NCBI RefSeq assembly: GCF_041468085.1
Contig: NZ_CP121015.1
Span: 496,001-560,000, forward strand
DNA: 64,000 nucleotides
DNA from: Tistrella mobilis
GTDB lineage: Bacteria; Pseudomonadota; Alphaproteobacteria; Tistrellales; Tistrellaceae
Direction: 5' to 3'
Under the pieces are notes generated by a model, which was not told where the DNA came from, ran no database searches, and saw only the letters and a list, made by a program, of their open reading frames with translations. A program made the translations under genes and the position numbers. Position 1 is the first letter of the stretch. Each line of letters starts with the position of its first letter. Below are positions 29,400 to 39,736 of the stretch, in pieces.

Positions 29400-32300
29400 T
29401 CGCCACCGCCGCTGTCCGACACCGCCGTCGACTATGCCCGCACCATCCGACCACCACCGCCGCTGTCCGGCTCCGCCGTCGACCGTCTCTGCACAAAAGA
29501 AGCACCGTCATCCCCGCGAAGGCGGGGATCCAGGTAGGCCTCTACAGGAATGATCGATGACCGCTCGCGACCATATCCGTGTCAGCCCCCTGCCGCCCCC
29601 GTCATCCCGGCCGGTGCCCGGTTTGTCGGCGGTCTTCGCACGGCAGCAAACCTGGATCCCCGCCTTCGCGGGGATGACGGTGGAGGGGGTGTCGCGCAGG
29701 CGGGTGGGGGTGGTGTCGGACATGGGCGACGGGGTCTGCGGGGACGGTCGAGGCCGTCCGCTGGCCCGCCATGGCCGGTACCGCCATCGACCCTGCCCGC
29801 ACCGTCCGACCGCCACCGCCGCTGTCCGGCTCCGACGTCGACCATGCCCGCACCATCCGACCACCACCGCCGCTGTCCGGCTCCGACGTCGACCGTCTCT
29901 GCACAAAAGAAGCACCGTCATCCCCGCGAAGGCGGGGATCCAGGTAGGCCTCTACAGGAATGATCGATGACCGCTCGCGACCATATCCGTGTCAGCCCCC
30001 TGCCGCCCCCGTCATCCCGGCCGGTGCCCGGTTTGTCGGCGGTCTTCGCACGGCAGCAAACCTGGATCCCCGCCTTCGCGGGGATGACGGTGGAGGGGGT
30101 GTCGCGCAGGCGGGTGGGGGTGGTGTCGGACATGGGCGACGGGGTCTGCGGGGACGGTCGAGGCCGACCGCTGGCCCGCCATGGCCGGTACCGCCATCGA
30201 CCCTGCCCGCACCATCCGACCACCACCGCCGCTGTCCGGCTCCGCCGTCGACCGTCTCTGCACAAAAGAAGCACCGTCATCCCCGCGAAGGCGGGGATCC
30301 AGGTAGGCCTCTACAGGAATGATCGATGACCGCTCGCGACCATATCCGTGTCAGCCCCCTGCCGCCCCCGTCATCCCGGCCGGTGCCCGGTTTGTCGGCG
30401 GTCTTCGCACGGCAGCAAACCTGGATCCCCGCCTTCGCGGGGATGACGGTGGAGGGGGTGTCGCGCAGGCGGGTGGGGGTGGTGTCGGACATGGGCGACG
30501 GGGTCTGCGGGGACGGTCGAGGCCGTCCGCTGGCCCGCCATGGCCGGTACCGCCATCGACCCTGCCCGCACCGTCCGACCGCCACCGCCGCTGTCCGGCT
30601 CCGACGTCGACCCTGCCCGCACCATCCGACCACCACCGCCGCTGTCCGGCTCCGCCATCGACCCTGCCCGCACCGTCCGACCGCCACCGCCGCTGTCCGG
30701 CTCCGACGTCGACCATGCCCGCACCATCCGACCACCACCGCCGCTGTCCGGCTCCGACGTCGACCGTCTCTGCACAAAAGAAGCACCGTCATCCCCGCGA
30801 AGGCGGGGATCCAGGTAGGCCTCTACAGGAATGATCGATGACCGCTCGCGACCATATCCGTGTCAGCCCCCTGCCGCCCCCGTCATCCCGGCCGGTGCCC
30901 GGTTTGTCGGCGGTCTTCGCACGGCAGCAAACCTGGATCCCCGCCTTCGCGGGGATGACGGTGGAGGGGGTGTCGCGCAGGCGGGTGGGGGTGGTGTCGG
31001 ACATGGCCGACGGGGTCTGCGGGGACGGTCGAGGCCGACCGCTGGCCCGCCATGGCCGGTACCGCCATCGACCCTGCCCGCACCGTCCGACCGCCACCGC
31101 CGCTGTCCGGCTCCGACGTCGACCGTCTCTGCACAAAAGAAGCACCGTCATCCCCGCGAAGGCGGGGATCCAGGTAGGCCTCTACAGGAATGATCGATGA
31201 CCGCTCGCGACCATATCCGTGTCAGCCCCCTGCCGCCCCCGTCATCCCGGCCGGCGCCCGGTTTGTCGGCGGTCTTCGCACGGCAGCAAACCTGGATCCC
31301 CGCCTTCGCGGGGATGACGGTGGAGGGGGTGTCGCGCAGGCGGGTGGGGGTGGTGTCGGACATGGGCGACGGGGTCTGCGGGGACGGTCGAGGCCGACCG
31401 CTGGCCCGCCATGGCCGGTACCGCCATCGACCCTGCCCGCACCGTCCGACCGCCACCGCCGCTGTCCGGCTCCGCCATCGACCCTGCCCGCACCGTCCGA
31501 CCGCCACCGCCGCTGTCCGGCTCCGACGTCGACCATGCCCGCACCATCCGACCACCACCGCCGCTGTCCGGCTCCGACGTCGACCGTCTCTGCACAAAAG
31601 AAGCACCGTCATCCCCGCGAAGGCGGGGATCCAGGTAGGCCTCTACAGGAATGATCGATGACCGCTCGCGACCATATCCGTGTCAGCCCCCTGCCGCCCC
31701 CGTCATCCCGGCCGGCGCCCGGTTTGTCGGCGGTCTTCGCACGGCAGCAAACCTGGATCCCCGCCTTCGCGGGGATGACGGTGGAGGGGGTGTCGCGCAG
31801 GCGGGTGGGGGTGGTGTCGGACATGGCCGACGGGGTCTGCGGGGACGGTCGAGGCCGACCGCTGGCCCGCCATGGCCGGTACCGCCATCGACCCTGCCCG
31901 CACCGTCCGACCGCCACCGCCGCTGTCCGGCTCCGACGTCGACCATGCCCGCACCATCCGACCACCACCGCCGCTGTCCGGCTCCGACGTCGACCGTCTC
32001 TGCACAAAAGAAGCACCGTCATCCCCGCGAAGGCGGGGATCCAGGTAGGCCTCTACAGGAATGATCGATGACCGCTCGCGACCATATCCGTGTCAGCCCC
32101 CTGCCGCCCCCGTCATCCCGGCCGGCGCCCGGTTTGTCGGCGGTCTCCACAGGGCGGCAAACCTGGATCCCCGCCTTCGCGGGGATGACGGTGGAGGGGG
32201 TGTCGCGCAGGCGGGTGGGGGTGGTGTCGGACATGGGCGACGGGGTCTGCGGGGACGGTCGAGGCCGTCCGCTGGCCCGCCATGGCCGGTACCGCCATCG

Positions 32301-32556
32301 ACCCTGCCCGCACCGTCCGACCGCCACCGCCGCTGTCCGGCTCCGCCGTCGACCCTGCCCGCACCGTCCGACCGCCACCGCCGCTGTCCGGCTCCGCCAT
32401 CGACCCTGCCCGCACCATCCGACCGCCACCGCCGCTGTCCGGCTCCGACGTCGACCGTCTCTGCACAAAAGAAGCACCGTCATCCCCGCGAAGGCGGGGA
32501 TGACGGTGGAGGGGGTGTGCGCCGGGCGGGTGGGGGTGGTGTCGGACATGACGCTG
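29400..32556. repeat. Nested tandem-repeat array, seven units of 359 + n x 51 bp
   Basis: Seven complete units start at 29506, 29916, 30275, 30787, 31146, 31607 and 32017, with lengths 410, 359, 512, 359, 461, 410 and 461 bp; partial units flank both ends. All lengths equal 359 plus a multiple of 51. The extra length comes from one to four copies of a 51-bp sub-repeat (in unit 3, 30553-30756) containing GCACC(G/A)TCCGACC(G/A)CCACC. Each unit also holds a 176-bp inverted pair of palindromes starting CGTCATCCCCGCGAAGGCGG, related to the element at 11928. Units are almost identical. Open frames run through on both strands but are compositional and show no real gene. Confidence 0.92.
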
Positions 32557-32598
32557 AGCCAAGACCTCGTATCCAGACAAGGAAGGTAGTTCCACCCC

Positions 32599-35500
32599 AT
32601 GCCCATCCCGGCCGATCGCCTGTTTCCCGGACGTCCCTGGCCGCTTGGTGCGCGCTGGGACGGGCTGGGTGTCAATTTCGCCGTGTTCTCGGCCAATGCC
32701 GGCCGGGTGGATCTCTGCCTGTTCGATCAGCAGGGCCGCCGGCAGATCGCCTGCATGCCGCTGCCCGAATGTACCGACGAGGTCTGGCACGGCTATCTGC
32801 CCGATGCCGGGCCGGGGCTGGTCTATGGCTATCGCGCCCATGGCCCCTATGAGCCGCTCAACGGCCATCGCTTCAACCCGAACAAGCTGCTGCTCGACCC
32901 CTATGCCCGGCGGATCGCCGGGCGGTTGCGCTGGTCGGATCATCTGTTCGGCTACAGCACAAGATCGTCACGGCGCGATCTTTCCTTCGATCGCCGCGAC
33001 AGCGCGCCGGCCATGCCCAAGGCGGTGGTGACGGCGGATGCCTTCGACTGGGGCGACGATCGCCGCCCGGAGGTGCCCTGGACGGAGACCGTGATCTACG
33101 AGACCCATCTGCGCGGCATCAGCATGCGGCGCGAGGATATCCGCCCGCATGAGCGCGGCAGCTTCGCCGCCCTGGCCGACAGCCACATCATCGACCATCT
33201 GCTGCGGCTGGGGGTGACCGCGGTGGAATTGCTGCCCGTTCATGCCTTCGTGCAGGACCGTCATCTGGTCGACCGGGGGCTGAAGAATTACTGGGGCTAT
33301 AACAGCATCGGCTTCTTCGCTCCCGAACCCGGCTATCTGTCCGCGGGCGAGCCCGACGAGGTGAAGATGGCGGTGCGCCGGCTGCACGCCGCCGGGATCG
33401 AGGTGATCCTGGACGTGGTCTACAACCACACCGCCGAGGGCAGCGAGCTTGGGCCGACGCTCTCCTTCCGCGGCCTGGACAATGCCAGCTATTACCGGCT
33501 GGTGCCGGGCGAGGAACGGTACTGCATCAACGACACCGGCTGCGGCAACACGCTGAACCTGTCGCATCCGCGGGTGTTGCAGATGGTGCTGGATTCGCTG
33601 CGCCACTGGGTGGAGGTCTATCATGTCGACGGATTCCGCTTCGATCTGGGGGTCACGCTCGGCCGCGAAGGCACCGGTTTCGACCCCGGATCGGGGTTCT
33701 TCGACGCCATCCTGCAGGACCCGGTGCTCTCACGCGTCAAGCTGATCTCGGAACCCTGGGATACCGGGCCCGGCGGCTATCAGCTGGGCAATCACCCGCC
33801 CGGGTTTTCGGAATGGAACGACCGCTATCGCGACACGGTGCGCCGCAGCTGGCGCGGCGACGACGGCAGCCTGCCCGGCTTCGCCGCCGTGCTGGCCGGA
33901 TCGGGCGACATCTTCGACCATCGCCATCGCGGGGCCCAGGCCTCGGTCAACTTCATCACCGCCCATGACGGCTTCACCCTGCGCGACCTGGTGTCCTATG
34001 CCGAAAAGCACAACGAGGCGAATGGCGAGGACAACCGCGACGGACACAGCGACAACCTGTCAGCGAATTGGGGTGTCGAGGGCGAGACCGACGACCCGGC
34101 GATCCTGGACACCCGCGCCCGACTGCAACGGGCGATGATCGCCACCCTGCTGCTGTCGCAGGGCACGCCGATGCTGCTGGCCGGCGATGAATTCGGCCGC
34201 AGCCAGCAGGGCAACAACAACGCCTATGCCCAGGACAACGAGATATCCTGGGTGGATTGGGCGGCGCTGCAACGGCCCGAAGGCGCGGCGCTGAGCCGCT
34301 TCACCGCCAGGGTGGCGGCGGCAAGGCGGCGCTTCGCCGTGCTGCGCGACCGGCGCTTTCTGCATGGCGACCGGCGCTATGCCTTCGATCTGGCCGATAT
34401 CGCCTGGTTCGGCGTCGATGGCGGGCCGGTACCGGCCGAGACCTGGAACGACCCGGCCACCCGGGCGCTGGCGCTGGTCCGCACCGGTCCGTCGGATACC
34501 GGGCAGCTCGACGTCGTGCTGACCCTGTTCAACACCGGGGCCGAGGATCAGGATTTCATTCTGCCGCTGCGCCCGCTTGCCCGCCACGGCCTGGCCTGGT
34601 GCCGGATCCTGGACACCAGCGATGGCGATACCGACGAGGTGCCGCTGACCGGCGGCCGGGTAACCGTGCGCGCCCGCAGCCTGCAATTGCTGGCGGCATC
34701 GCTGCCGGCCGAGCCGCCATCGGGCCGCCGCTTCCATCAGCCGCTGTCGGCCGGCGCCGAGCCGATGGGGCCGGGCCGGACCCGCTTCCGGATCCAGGCG
34801 CCGGATCACGAGCGGGTGCAGCTGCTGATCGAGGGCCGCGCCCCGCTGGAGATGCAGGCATCCGCCGATGGCTGGCACGAGGCGACGCTGGATTGCGGCC
34901 CCGGCACCCGCTATCGCTATGGCATGGGGGATGATCTGGTGGTCCCCGACCCGGTGTCGCGCTTCCAGCCCGAGGATGTCCACGGGCCGTCGGAGGTGAT
35001 CGACCCCGAAGCCTTTCTCTGGCGCCATGGCGACTGGCGCGGCCGGCCCTGGCACGAAGCGGTGATCCTGGAGGTGCATGCCGGGCTGTGGGAGGGGTTT
35101 GCCGGCGTCACCCGCCGCCTGGCCGGAATCGCGGCCCGCGGCTTCACCGCCATCGAACTGATGCCGGTGAATGATTTCCCCGGCGCCCGCAACTGGGGCT
35201 ATGACGGCGTGCTGCCCTATGCCCCCGACCATGCCTATGGCAGCCCCGACGAGCTGAAGACCCTGATCGACACCGCCCATGGTCTGGGGCTGATGGTGTT
35301 CCTGGACGTGGTCTACAATCATTTCGGGCCGGACGGGAACTATATCCACGGCTATGCCAGCGGCTTCTTCCGCGACGACATCGAAACCCCCTGGGGTGCC
35401 GCGATCGATTTCCGCCGGCCGGAGGTGCGCCGTCATTTCACCGAAAACGCGCTCTACTGGCTGAACGAATACCGCTTCGACGGGCTGCGCCTGGATGCCG

Positions 35501-36504
35501 TCCACGCCATCCCCGATGCCGACTGGCTGGACGAGACCGCAGCCCGGATCCGCAGCGAGACCGAGCCCGGCCGCCATGTCCATCTGGTGCTGGAACATGA
35601 CGGCAATGCCGCCCGCCATCTGGCGCCGGGGCTCTTTGACGCGCAGTGGAACGACGACATGCATCACGTGATGCATGTGCTGCTGACCGGCGAGACCGAC
35701 GGCTATTACGCCGATTATGCCGAGGCCCCGGCCGAACGCCTGGCCCGGGCGCTGGCCGAGGGCTTCATCTATCAGGGCGACCCCTCGCCCTATCGCGGCG
35801 GCGAGCGGCGGGGCGAGCCGAGCGGCCATCTGCCGCCCACCGCCTTCGTCAATTTCCTGCAGAACCACGACCAGATCGGCAACCGCGCCTTCGGCGAACG
35901 GCTGACCAGCCTGGCGCCGGTGGCCGCGGTGGCGGCGGCAACCGCGCTGATCCTGCTGGCACCCGCCATCCCGCTGATGTTCATGGGCGAGGATTGGGGC
36001 AGCACCCGGCCCTTCCTGTTCTTCACCGATCATCACGACGAGCTGGCGCCGCTGGTGCGCGAGGGCCGGCGGCGGGAATTCGCCCGCTTCGAACGGTTTG
36101 CCGACGACCAGGCCCGCGCCCGCATCCCCGACCCCAATGCGGCGCTGACCTTCGAAACCTCGCGGACCGAGGCGGACGAGGCGGCGCGCGAGCCCGGCCG
36201 CGCCCGGGCGGCCCTGGTCGCCGGGCTGATCGCGCTGCGCCGGCGCGAGATCGTGCCGCGGCTGGAGGGCGCCGTGTCCGAGGGGGCGGCCGCCATCGGC
36301 CCCAAGGCGGTGCGCGCCGCCTGGCGGCTGGGTGACGGCGCGGTGCTGACCCTGTTCTGCAATCTGGACGGCGCACCGGTTCCGCTGGAGGCAAAGCCCG
36401 AAGGCCGCTGGCTGTTCGTGCCACCGGAGGCGATCGAGGCGCTGGAGGGGGGCGCGCTTTCGCCCATGACCACGGCGGCGGTGCTGAGGGAGCCGGAGCG
36501 ATGA
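32599..36504 (+). CDS. GlgX-TreZ fusion: glycogen debranching enzyme plus malto-oligosyltrehalose trehalohydrolase
   Basis: A single 1301-residue frame joins two normally separate GH13 enzymes. Residues 1-about 710 are GlgX-type (isoamylase family): CBM48 domain, Asp349 in GFRFDLGVTL, Glu385 in LISEPWDTGPGGYQ and Asp457 in AHDGF. Residues about 715-1300 are TreZ: an N-domain starting RFHQPLSAGAEPMGPGRTRF, Asp966 in GLRLDAVHAI, Glu999 in LVLEHDGNA, and NFLQNHDQIGNRAFGERL. The first half trims glycogen branches; the second releases trehalose from maltooligosyltrehalose. Both catalytic sets look intact. The malQ ATG overlaps its stop. The tandem-repeat array separates it from glgB, so it may have its own promoter. 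Confidence 0.93.
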   Translation: MPIPADRLFPGRPWPLGARWDGLGVNFAVFSANAGRVDLCLFDQQGRRQIACMPLPECTDEVWHGYLPDAGPGLVYGYRAHGPYEPLNGHRFNPNKLLLDPYARRIAGRLRWSDHLFGYSTRSSRRDLSFDRRDSAPAMPKAVVTADAFDWGDDRRPEVPWTETVIYETHLRGISMRREDIRPHERGSFAALADSHIIDHLLRLGVTAVELLPVHAFVQDRHLVDRGLKNYWGYNSIGFFAPEPGYLSAGEPDEVKMAVRRLHAAGIEVILDVVYNHTAEGSELGPTLSFRGLDNASYYRLVPGEERYCINDTGCGNTLNLSHPRVLQMVLDSLRHWVEVYHVDGFRFDLGVTLGREGTGFDPGSGFFDAILQDPVLSRVKLISEPWDTGPGGYQLGNHPPGFSEWNDRYRDTVRRSWRGDDGSLPGFAAVLAGSGDIFDHRHRGAQASVNFITAHDGFTLRDLVSYAEKHNEANGEDNRDGHSDNLSANWGVEGETDDPAILDTRARLQRAMIATLLLSQGTPMLLAGDEFGRSQQGNNNAYAQDNEISWVDWAALQRPEGAALSRFTARVAAARRRFAVLRDRRFLHGDRRYAFDLADIAWFGVDGGPVPAETWNDPATRALALVRTGPSDTGQLDVVLTLFNTGAEDQDFILPLRPLARHGLAWCRILDTSDGDTDEVPLTGGRVTVRARSLQLLAASLPAEPPSGRRFHQPLSAGAEPMGPGRTRFRIQAPDHERVQLLIEGRAPLEMQASADGWHEATLDCGPGTRYRYGMGDDLVVPDPVSRFQPEDVHGPSEVIDPEAFLWRHGDWRGRPWHEAVILEVHAGLWEGFAGVTRRLAGIAARGFTAIELMPVNDFPGARNWGYDGVLPYAPDHAYGSPDELKTLIDTAHGLGLMVFLDVVYNHFGPDGNYIHGYASGFFRDDIETPWGAAIDFRRPEVRRHFTENALYWLNEYRFDGLRLDAVHAIPDADWLDETAARIRSETEPGRHVHLVLEHDGNAARHLAPGLFDAQWNDDMHHVMHVLLTGETDGYYADYAEAPAERLARALAEGFIYQGDPSPYRGGERRGEPSGHLPPTAFVNFLQNHDQIGNRAFGERLTSLAPVAAVAAATALILLAPAIPLMFMGEDWGSTRPFLFFTDHHDELAPLVREGRRREFARFERFADDQARARIPDPNAALTFETSRTEADEAAREPGRARAALVAGLIALRRREIVPRLEGAVSEGAAAIGPKAVRAAWRLGDGAVLTLFCNLDGAPVPLEAKPEGRWLFVPPEAIEALEGGALSPMTTAAVLREPER

Positions 36505-38462
36505 CCAGCAATACAACCAAAAGCGGTAATAAATCAGACGAACAGTTGCAGGCCCTGGCCGCCGCCGCCGGCATCGCCACCAGCTGGACCGATGCCGCCG
36601 GCCGGGGCCACAGCGTCGGCCCCGACACGCTGCGCGCGCTGCTGGCCGTGCTGGGCCTGCCGGCCGACAGCCCGGCGCAGATCCGCGAGAGCCTGGCGGC
36701 CGCAACCGCCCTGTCGCCGCCGCGGCCGGATGCCGCGACCGGCCCGGGCTGTTTCGGCCTGGCCGACGCCCTGGGCCACCCGCCCGGCCGGCGGCCGCGG
36801 GCCTGGGGGGTGACCGCGCAGCTTTACGGGCTGCGGCGATCGGGCGATGCCGGCTGCGGCGATACCACCGCGCTGGCCGGGCTGGCCCGCAGCCTGGGGG
36901 AGGCCGGGGCCTGCTGCCTGGGGGTGAGCCCGGTCCATGCCCTGTTCGGCGCCGATCCGCATCGCTGGAGCCCCTATGCCCCCTCCAGCCGGCTGTTCCT
37001 GAACGAGCTGATCATCGACCCCGACGACATCGCAGGCGGGGCGGAAACCGCGCGGGCGCTGGAGGCGGCAGGCCTTGCCGCCCGTGCCCGTGCGGCGGCG
37101 GCGGCGGCGCTGGTCGACTGGCCCGAGGTGGCGGCGATCAAACGGGCGGTGATCGACCATCTGATCGGCGCCCATGGGGCAAGGCTTGCCGCCGATGCCG
37201 GCTATCGGGCCTTCCGTACCGCCCGCGGCCGGGCGCTGGACGACCATGCGGTGTTCGAGGTGCTGGATGCCCGTTTCCGTGCCCAGGGCCTGACCGGCGG
37301 ATGGCCATCATGGCCAAAAACCTTTCAAAATAATCAGATGAATGATGTGGCCAAAATGGCCAACACCGAAAACGCGGCCGTGGAGGCGGCACGGCTGCGG
37401 CAATGGCTCGCCTTTCGTGGCCTGGCCGGGGCGCAGAAGGCGGCCAACGATGCCGGGATGGGGGTGGGGCTGATCGCCGACCTCGCCATCGGTGTGGATG
37501 GCAGCGGCGCGCAATCATGGAGCGAGCGTACCGGTATCCTGAACGGTGCGAGCATCGGCGCGCCGCCCGATCTGTTCAACCCGCTGGGCCAGAACTGGGG
37601 GGTGGCGGCGCCCTCGCCCCGGGTGATGCTGGAAACCGGCTGCGCCGGCTTTCGCCAGATGCTGGAGGCAAGCCTGTCCGCGGCCGGCGGCATCCGCATC
37701 GACCATGTGCTGGGGCTGATGCGGCTCTGGCTGATCCCCGACGGCGCGTCCCCGGCCGAGGGCGCCTATCTGCGCTATCCGCTGGCGGAGATGCTGGATG
37801 TGGTGGCGGATGTCTCGCAGCGCCGCCGGGCGGTGGTGATCGGCGAGGATCTGGGCACGGTGCCCGACGGCTTCCGCGCGGTGCTGGCGGCCCGCGGTCT
37901 GATGGGCACGCGGGTGCTGTGGTTCGAACGCGACGACGCCAACGACTTCCTGGCACCCGCGACCTGGGAAGACGGCATCACCGCCACCACCACCACCCAC
38001 GACCTGCCGACCACCGCCGGCTGGTGGCGCGGGCTGGACATCGCCTGGCGCGACCGGCTGTCTCTGTTCGGACCCGGCGAGACCGCGGAATTGGCCCGAG
38101 AGACCCGCAGCACCGACCGCACCCGGCTCTGGACCGCCTTCACCAGCGCCGGCACCGCCACCGGCCCCGAACCCGCCCCCGACAGGCCCGGCCCGGTGAT
38201 CGACGCAGCGCTCGACTTCCTGGGCCGCAGCCGCGCCCCCCTGGTGCTGGCGCCGCTGGAAGACCTGGTCGGGCTGGACGACCAGCCCAACCTGCCCGGC
38301 ACCGTCCACGAACACCCCAACTGGCGCCGCCGCATGCCGGCCCCCCTGCCGGGGCTGGTGGCGACACCGGCGGTGGGGCGGCGGGTGGGGCGGGTGAAGA
38401 TGGGCCGGGTGAAGGCGGGGCGGGGGGTGGCGGGGCGCACAGGGGCGGAAGGACGCGACTAA
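36501..38462 (+). CDS. malQ: 4-alpha-glucanotransferase MalQ (amylomaltase)
   Basis: GH77 disproportionating enzyme of 653 residues that transfers maltooligosyl units between glucans. The N-terminal about 110 residues are a small accessory domain. The GH77 core shows RRSGDAGCGDTTALAGLARS near residue 113, the nucleophile region GGIRIDHVLGLMRLW, the acid in VVIGEDLGTVPDGFR, and TTTTHDLPTTAGWWRG. The C-terminal 40 residues are a basic Gly/Arg-rich tail. It is coupled by ATGA to the GlgX-TreZ fusion and would lengthen the short chains it produces. No treY follows. Confidence 0.93.
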   Translation: MTSNTTKSGNKSDEQLQALAAAAGIATSWTDAAGRGHSVGPDTLRALLAVLGLPADSPAQIRESLAAATALSPPRPDAATGPGCFGLADALGHPPGRRPRAWGVTAQLYGLRRSGDAGCGDTTALAGLARSLGEAGACCLGVSPVHALFGADPHRWSPYAPSSRLFLNELIIDPDDIAGGAETARALEAAGLAARARAAAAAALVDWPEVAAIKRAVIDHLIGAHGARLAADAGYRAFRTARGRALDDHAVFEVLDARFRAQGLTGGWPSWPKTFQNNQMNDVAKMANTENAAVEAARLRQWLAFRGLAGAQKAANDAGMGVGLIADLAIGVDGSGAQSWSERTGILNGASIGAPPDLFNPLGQNWGVAAPSPRVMLETGCAGFRQMLEASLSAAGGIRIDHVLGLMRLWLIPDGASPAEGAYLRYPLAEMLDVVADVSQRRRAVVIGEDLGTVPDGFRAVLAARGLMGTRVLWFERDDANDFLAPATWEDGITATTTTHDLPTTAGWWRGLDIAWRDRLSLFGPGETAELARETRSTDRTRLWTAFTSAGTATGPEPAPDRPGPVIDAALDFLGRSRAPLVLAPLEDLVGLDDQPNLPGTVHEHPNWRRRMPAPLPGLVATPAVGRRVGRVKMGRVKAGRGVAGRTGAEGRD

Positions 38463-38555
38463 ACGGCAGGTTGACGGCGCTGCTCGTAAAAGACACCCTC
38501 CTCCACAATCCTCCCGCTGGCCCGATGCCACCGGGCGGCAATGTGCGAGGCGCCG

Positions 38556-38963
38556 ATGAACAGACAGGATTTTCTGTGCGGGCTCTTCCGGCGTGACAAG
38601 GTCGGTCGTGGCCGGCAGCCGGCGACGGGCAACACCGATGCCGGGATCGGCGCCGACACCCCCATCCGCGACTCCAGCCAGGACCTGCTGCGGCGCAATG
38701 ATTTCGCAGCCCGCATCGCCACCGTCCTCTCAGCCACCAGCCTTGATGAAGGGCGGATCTTTGCCATCCGCGGCGGCTGGGGCTTCGGCAAGTCCTCTCT
38801 GAAGCATCTTGTCATCGAGCAGTTGAAGGCGCGAGACAACAAGGTCCCTCACCTCGATTTCAATCCCTGGCAGTGGGGGGATGGCGATGCCAGCGGGTTG
38901 TCGGATGCGGATATCCGGGCCGTCGCGGCGGCGCCGGCGCGGGGGAGAGGCGGTGAAGTATGA
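38556..38963 (+). pseudogene. Truncated KAP-family P-loop NTPase
   Basis: The 135 residues include DTPIRDSSQDLLRRNDFA, the Walker A loop GGWGFGKSSLKHLV near residue 75 and the KAP-typical FNPWQWGD. Full KAP NTPases run to 500 residues or more and need Walker B and a membrane insertion; here the frame degenerates after the WQW motif. It is therefore the N-terminal remnant of a larger gene, perhaps once part of a phage-defence or mobile region. It lies between malQ and mazEF. Confidence 0.7.
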
Positions 38964-39010
38964 TTGGTGCCCCGCCATTTGTGCGCTTCGCACTCTGTGC
39001 CCAAGCTTGT

Positions 39011-39026
39011 GAACGTATATACGTTC
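39011..39026. promoter_or_regulatory. Palindromic operator of mazEF
   Basis: GAACGTATATACGTTC is a perfect 16-bp palindrome 58 bp upstream of mazE. Its TATA-rich centre could overlap the -10 element. MazE-type antitoxins usually repress their own operon through such a site. Confidence 0.6.
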
Positions 39027-39083
39027 GTAGAAACGAAATGGCGTTGAAATAAGTTTGATGAGGCTGACACGGGAGCACCGGCG

Positions 39084-39326
39084 ATGCGCGTTCACGTTAA
39101 AAAGTGGGACAATAGCGCTTCGGTACGCATACCAGCGCCAGTGATGGCTGCCGCTGATCTGCAGATTGACCAGGCCGTTGACGTTCGGGAGGAAGGTGGC
39201 CGGGTGATCATCGAACCGATCGGCATGCCGGTTTACGAGCTTGACGATCTGCTCGCAAAGATGACACCCGACACCTTCCCCGAAGACGTCGATTTTGGCC
39301 CCGCCGTCGGCAGGGAAGTCTGGTAG
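39084..39326 (+). CDS. mazE: MazE-family antitoxin (AbrB/SpoVT fold)
   Basis: An 80-residue antitoxin. The N-terminal swapped-hairpin DNA-binding fold reads MRVHVKKWDNSASVRIPAPV, the classic MazE pattern. The acidic C-terminal part (LDDLLAKMTPDTFPEDVDFG) should bind and block MazF. The final TAG overlaps the GTG of mazF by one base. A palindromic operator lies upstream. Confidence 0.9.
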   Translation: MRVHVKKWDNSASVRIPAPVMAAADLQIDQAVDVREEGGRVIIEPIGMPVYELDDLLAKMTPDTFPEDVDFGPAVGREVW

Positions 39327-39658
39327 TGGCGGCCTGGGTGCCGGATTGCGGCGACATTGTCTGGCTCGATTTCGATCCACAGGCAGGACATGAGCAAGCC
39401 GGCCACCGGCCTGCACTGGTTCTGTCGCCCGCACGCTATAACGGCGCACGGGGCATGATGCTCTGCTGCCCGATGATCTCGCGCATCAAGGGCTATGTCT
39501 TGGAGGTGGTTGTAAGCCGCGATCCACCGGCCGCGATTCTCGCCGATCAGATCAAGAAGCTCGACTGGCGCGCACGCAAGGCCGTCCGCAAAAGCCGGGT
39601 TTCGGCCGAAGCACTTGCAGACGTCCGGGCAAAAATCAGGGCACTTTTACAGTTTTAG
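39326..39658 (+). CDS. mazF: MazF-family endoribonuclease toxin
   Basis: A 110-residue PemK/MazF mRNA interferase. The family start WVPDCGDIVWLDFDPQAGHE is followed by QAGHRPALVLSPARYNG, with the Arg needed for catalysis, and by CCPMISRIKGY-type sequence carrying the Ser/Thr site. ADQIKKLDWRARK matches the ChpB/MazF C-terminal pattern. It starts with GTG coupled to mazE. Together they form a complete type II toxin-antitoxin module, probably horizontally acquired with the adjacent KAP remnant. Confidence 0.92.
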   Translation: MAAWVPDCGDIVWLDFDPQAGHEQAGHRPALVLSPARYNGARGMMLCCPMISRIKGYVLEVVVSRDPPAAILADQIKKLDWRARKAVRKSRVSAEALADVRAKIRALLQF

Positions 39659-39673
39659 CGCAGCGCCCCCCGC

Positions 39674-39698
39674 GGAACAGCCGCCCCCGCAGCGGATT
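39674..39698 (+). promoter_or_regulatory. EcfG-like promoter before the tail-anchored protein gene
   Basis: GGAAC, 18 bases, then TT (in GATTGA); it ends 38 nt before ATG 39737. The -10 element is GATT rather than the preferred cGTT, so the match is weaker. Confidence 0.4.
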
Positions 39699-39736
39699 GA
39701 CGGGCGAAGAGCCCCCGTCTGCGGAAAGATGACCTC

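Noticed and set aside
29505-32505. Evenly spaced palindromic repeats suggesting a CRISPR array
   Set aside because: Spacers between repeats are identical rather than unique, the period is 359-512 bp and no cas genes are present.
29550-32589. Many open frames of 100-260 codons on both strands across the tandem array, with repeated peptides
   Set aside because: They exist in several frames at once, break at each 359-bp period, lack ribosome sites and arise from stop-poor GC-rich repeats.
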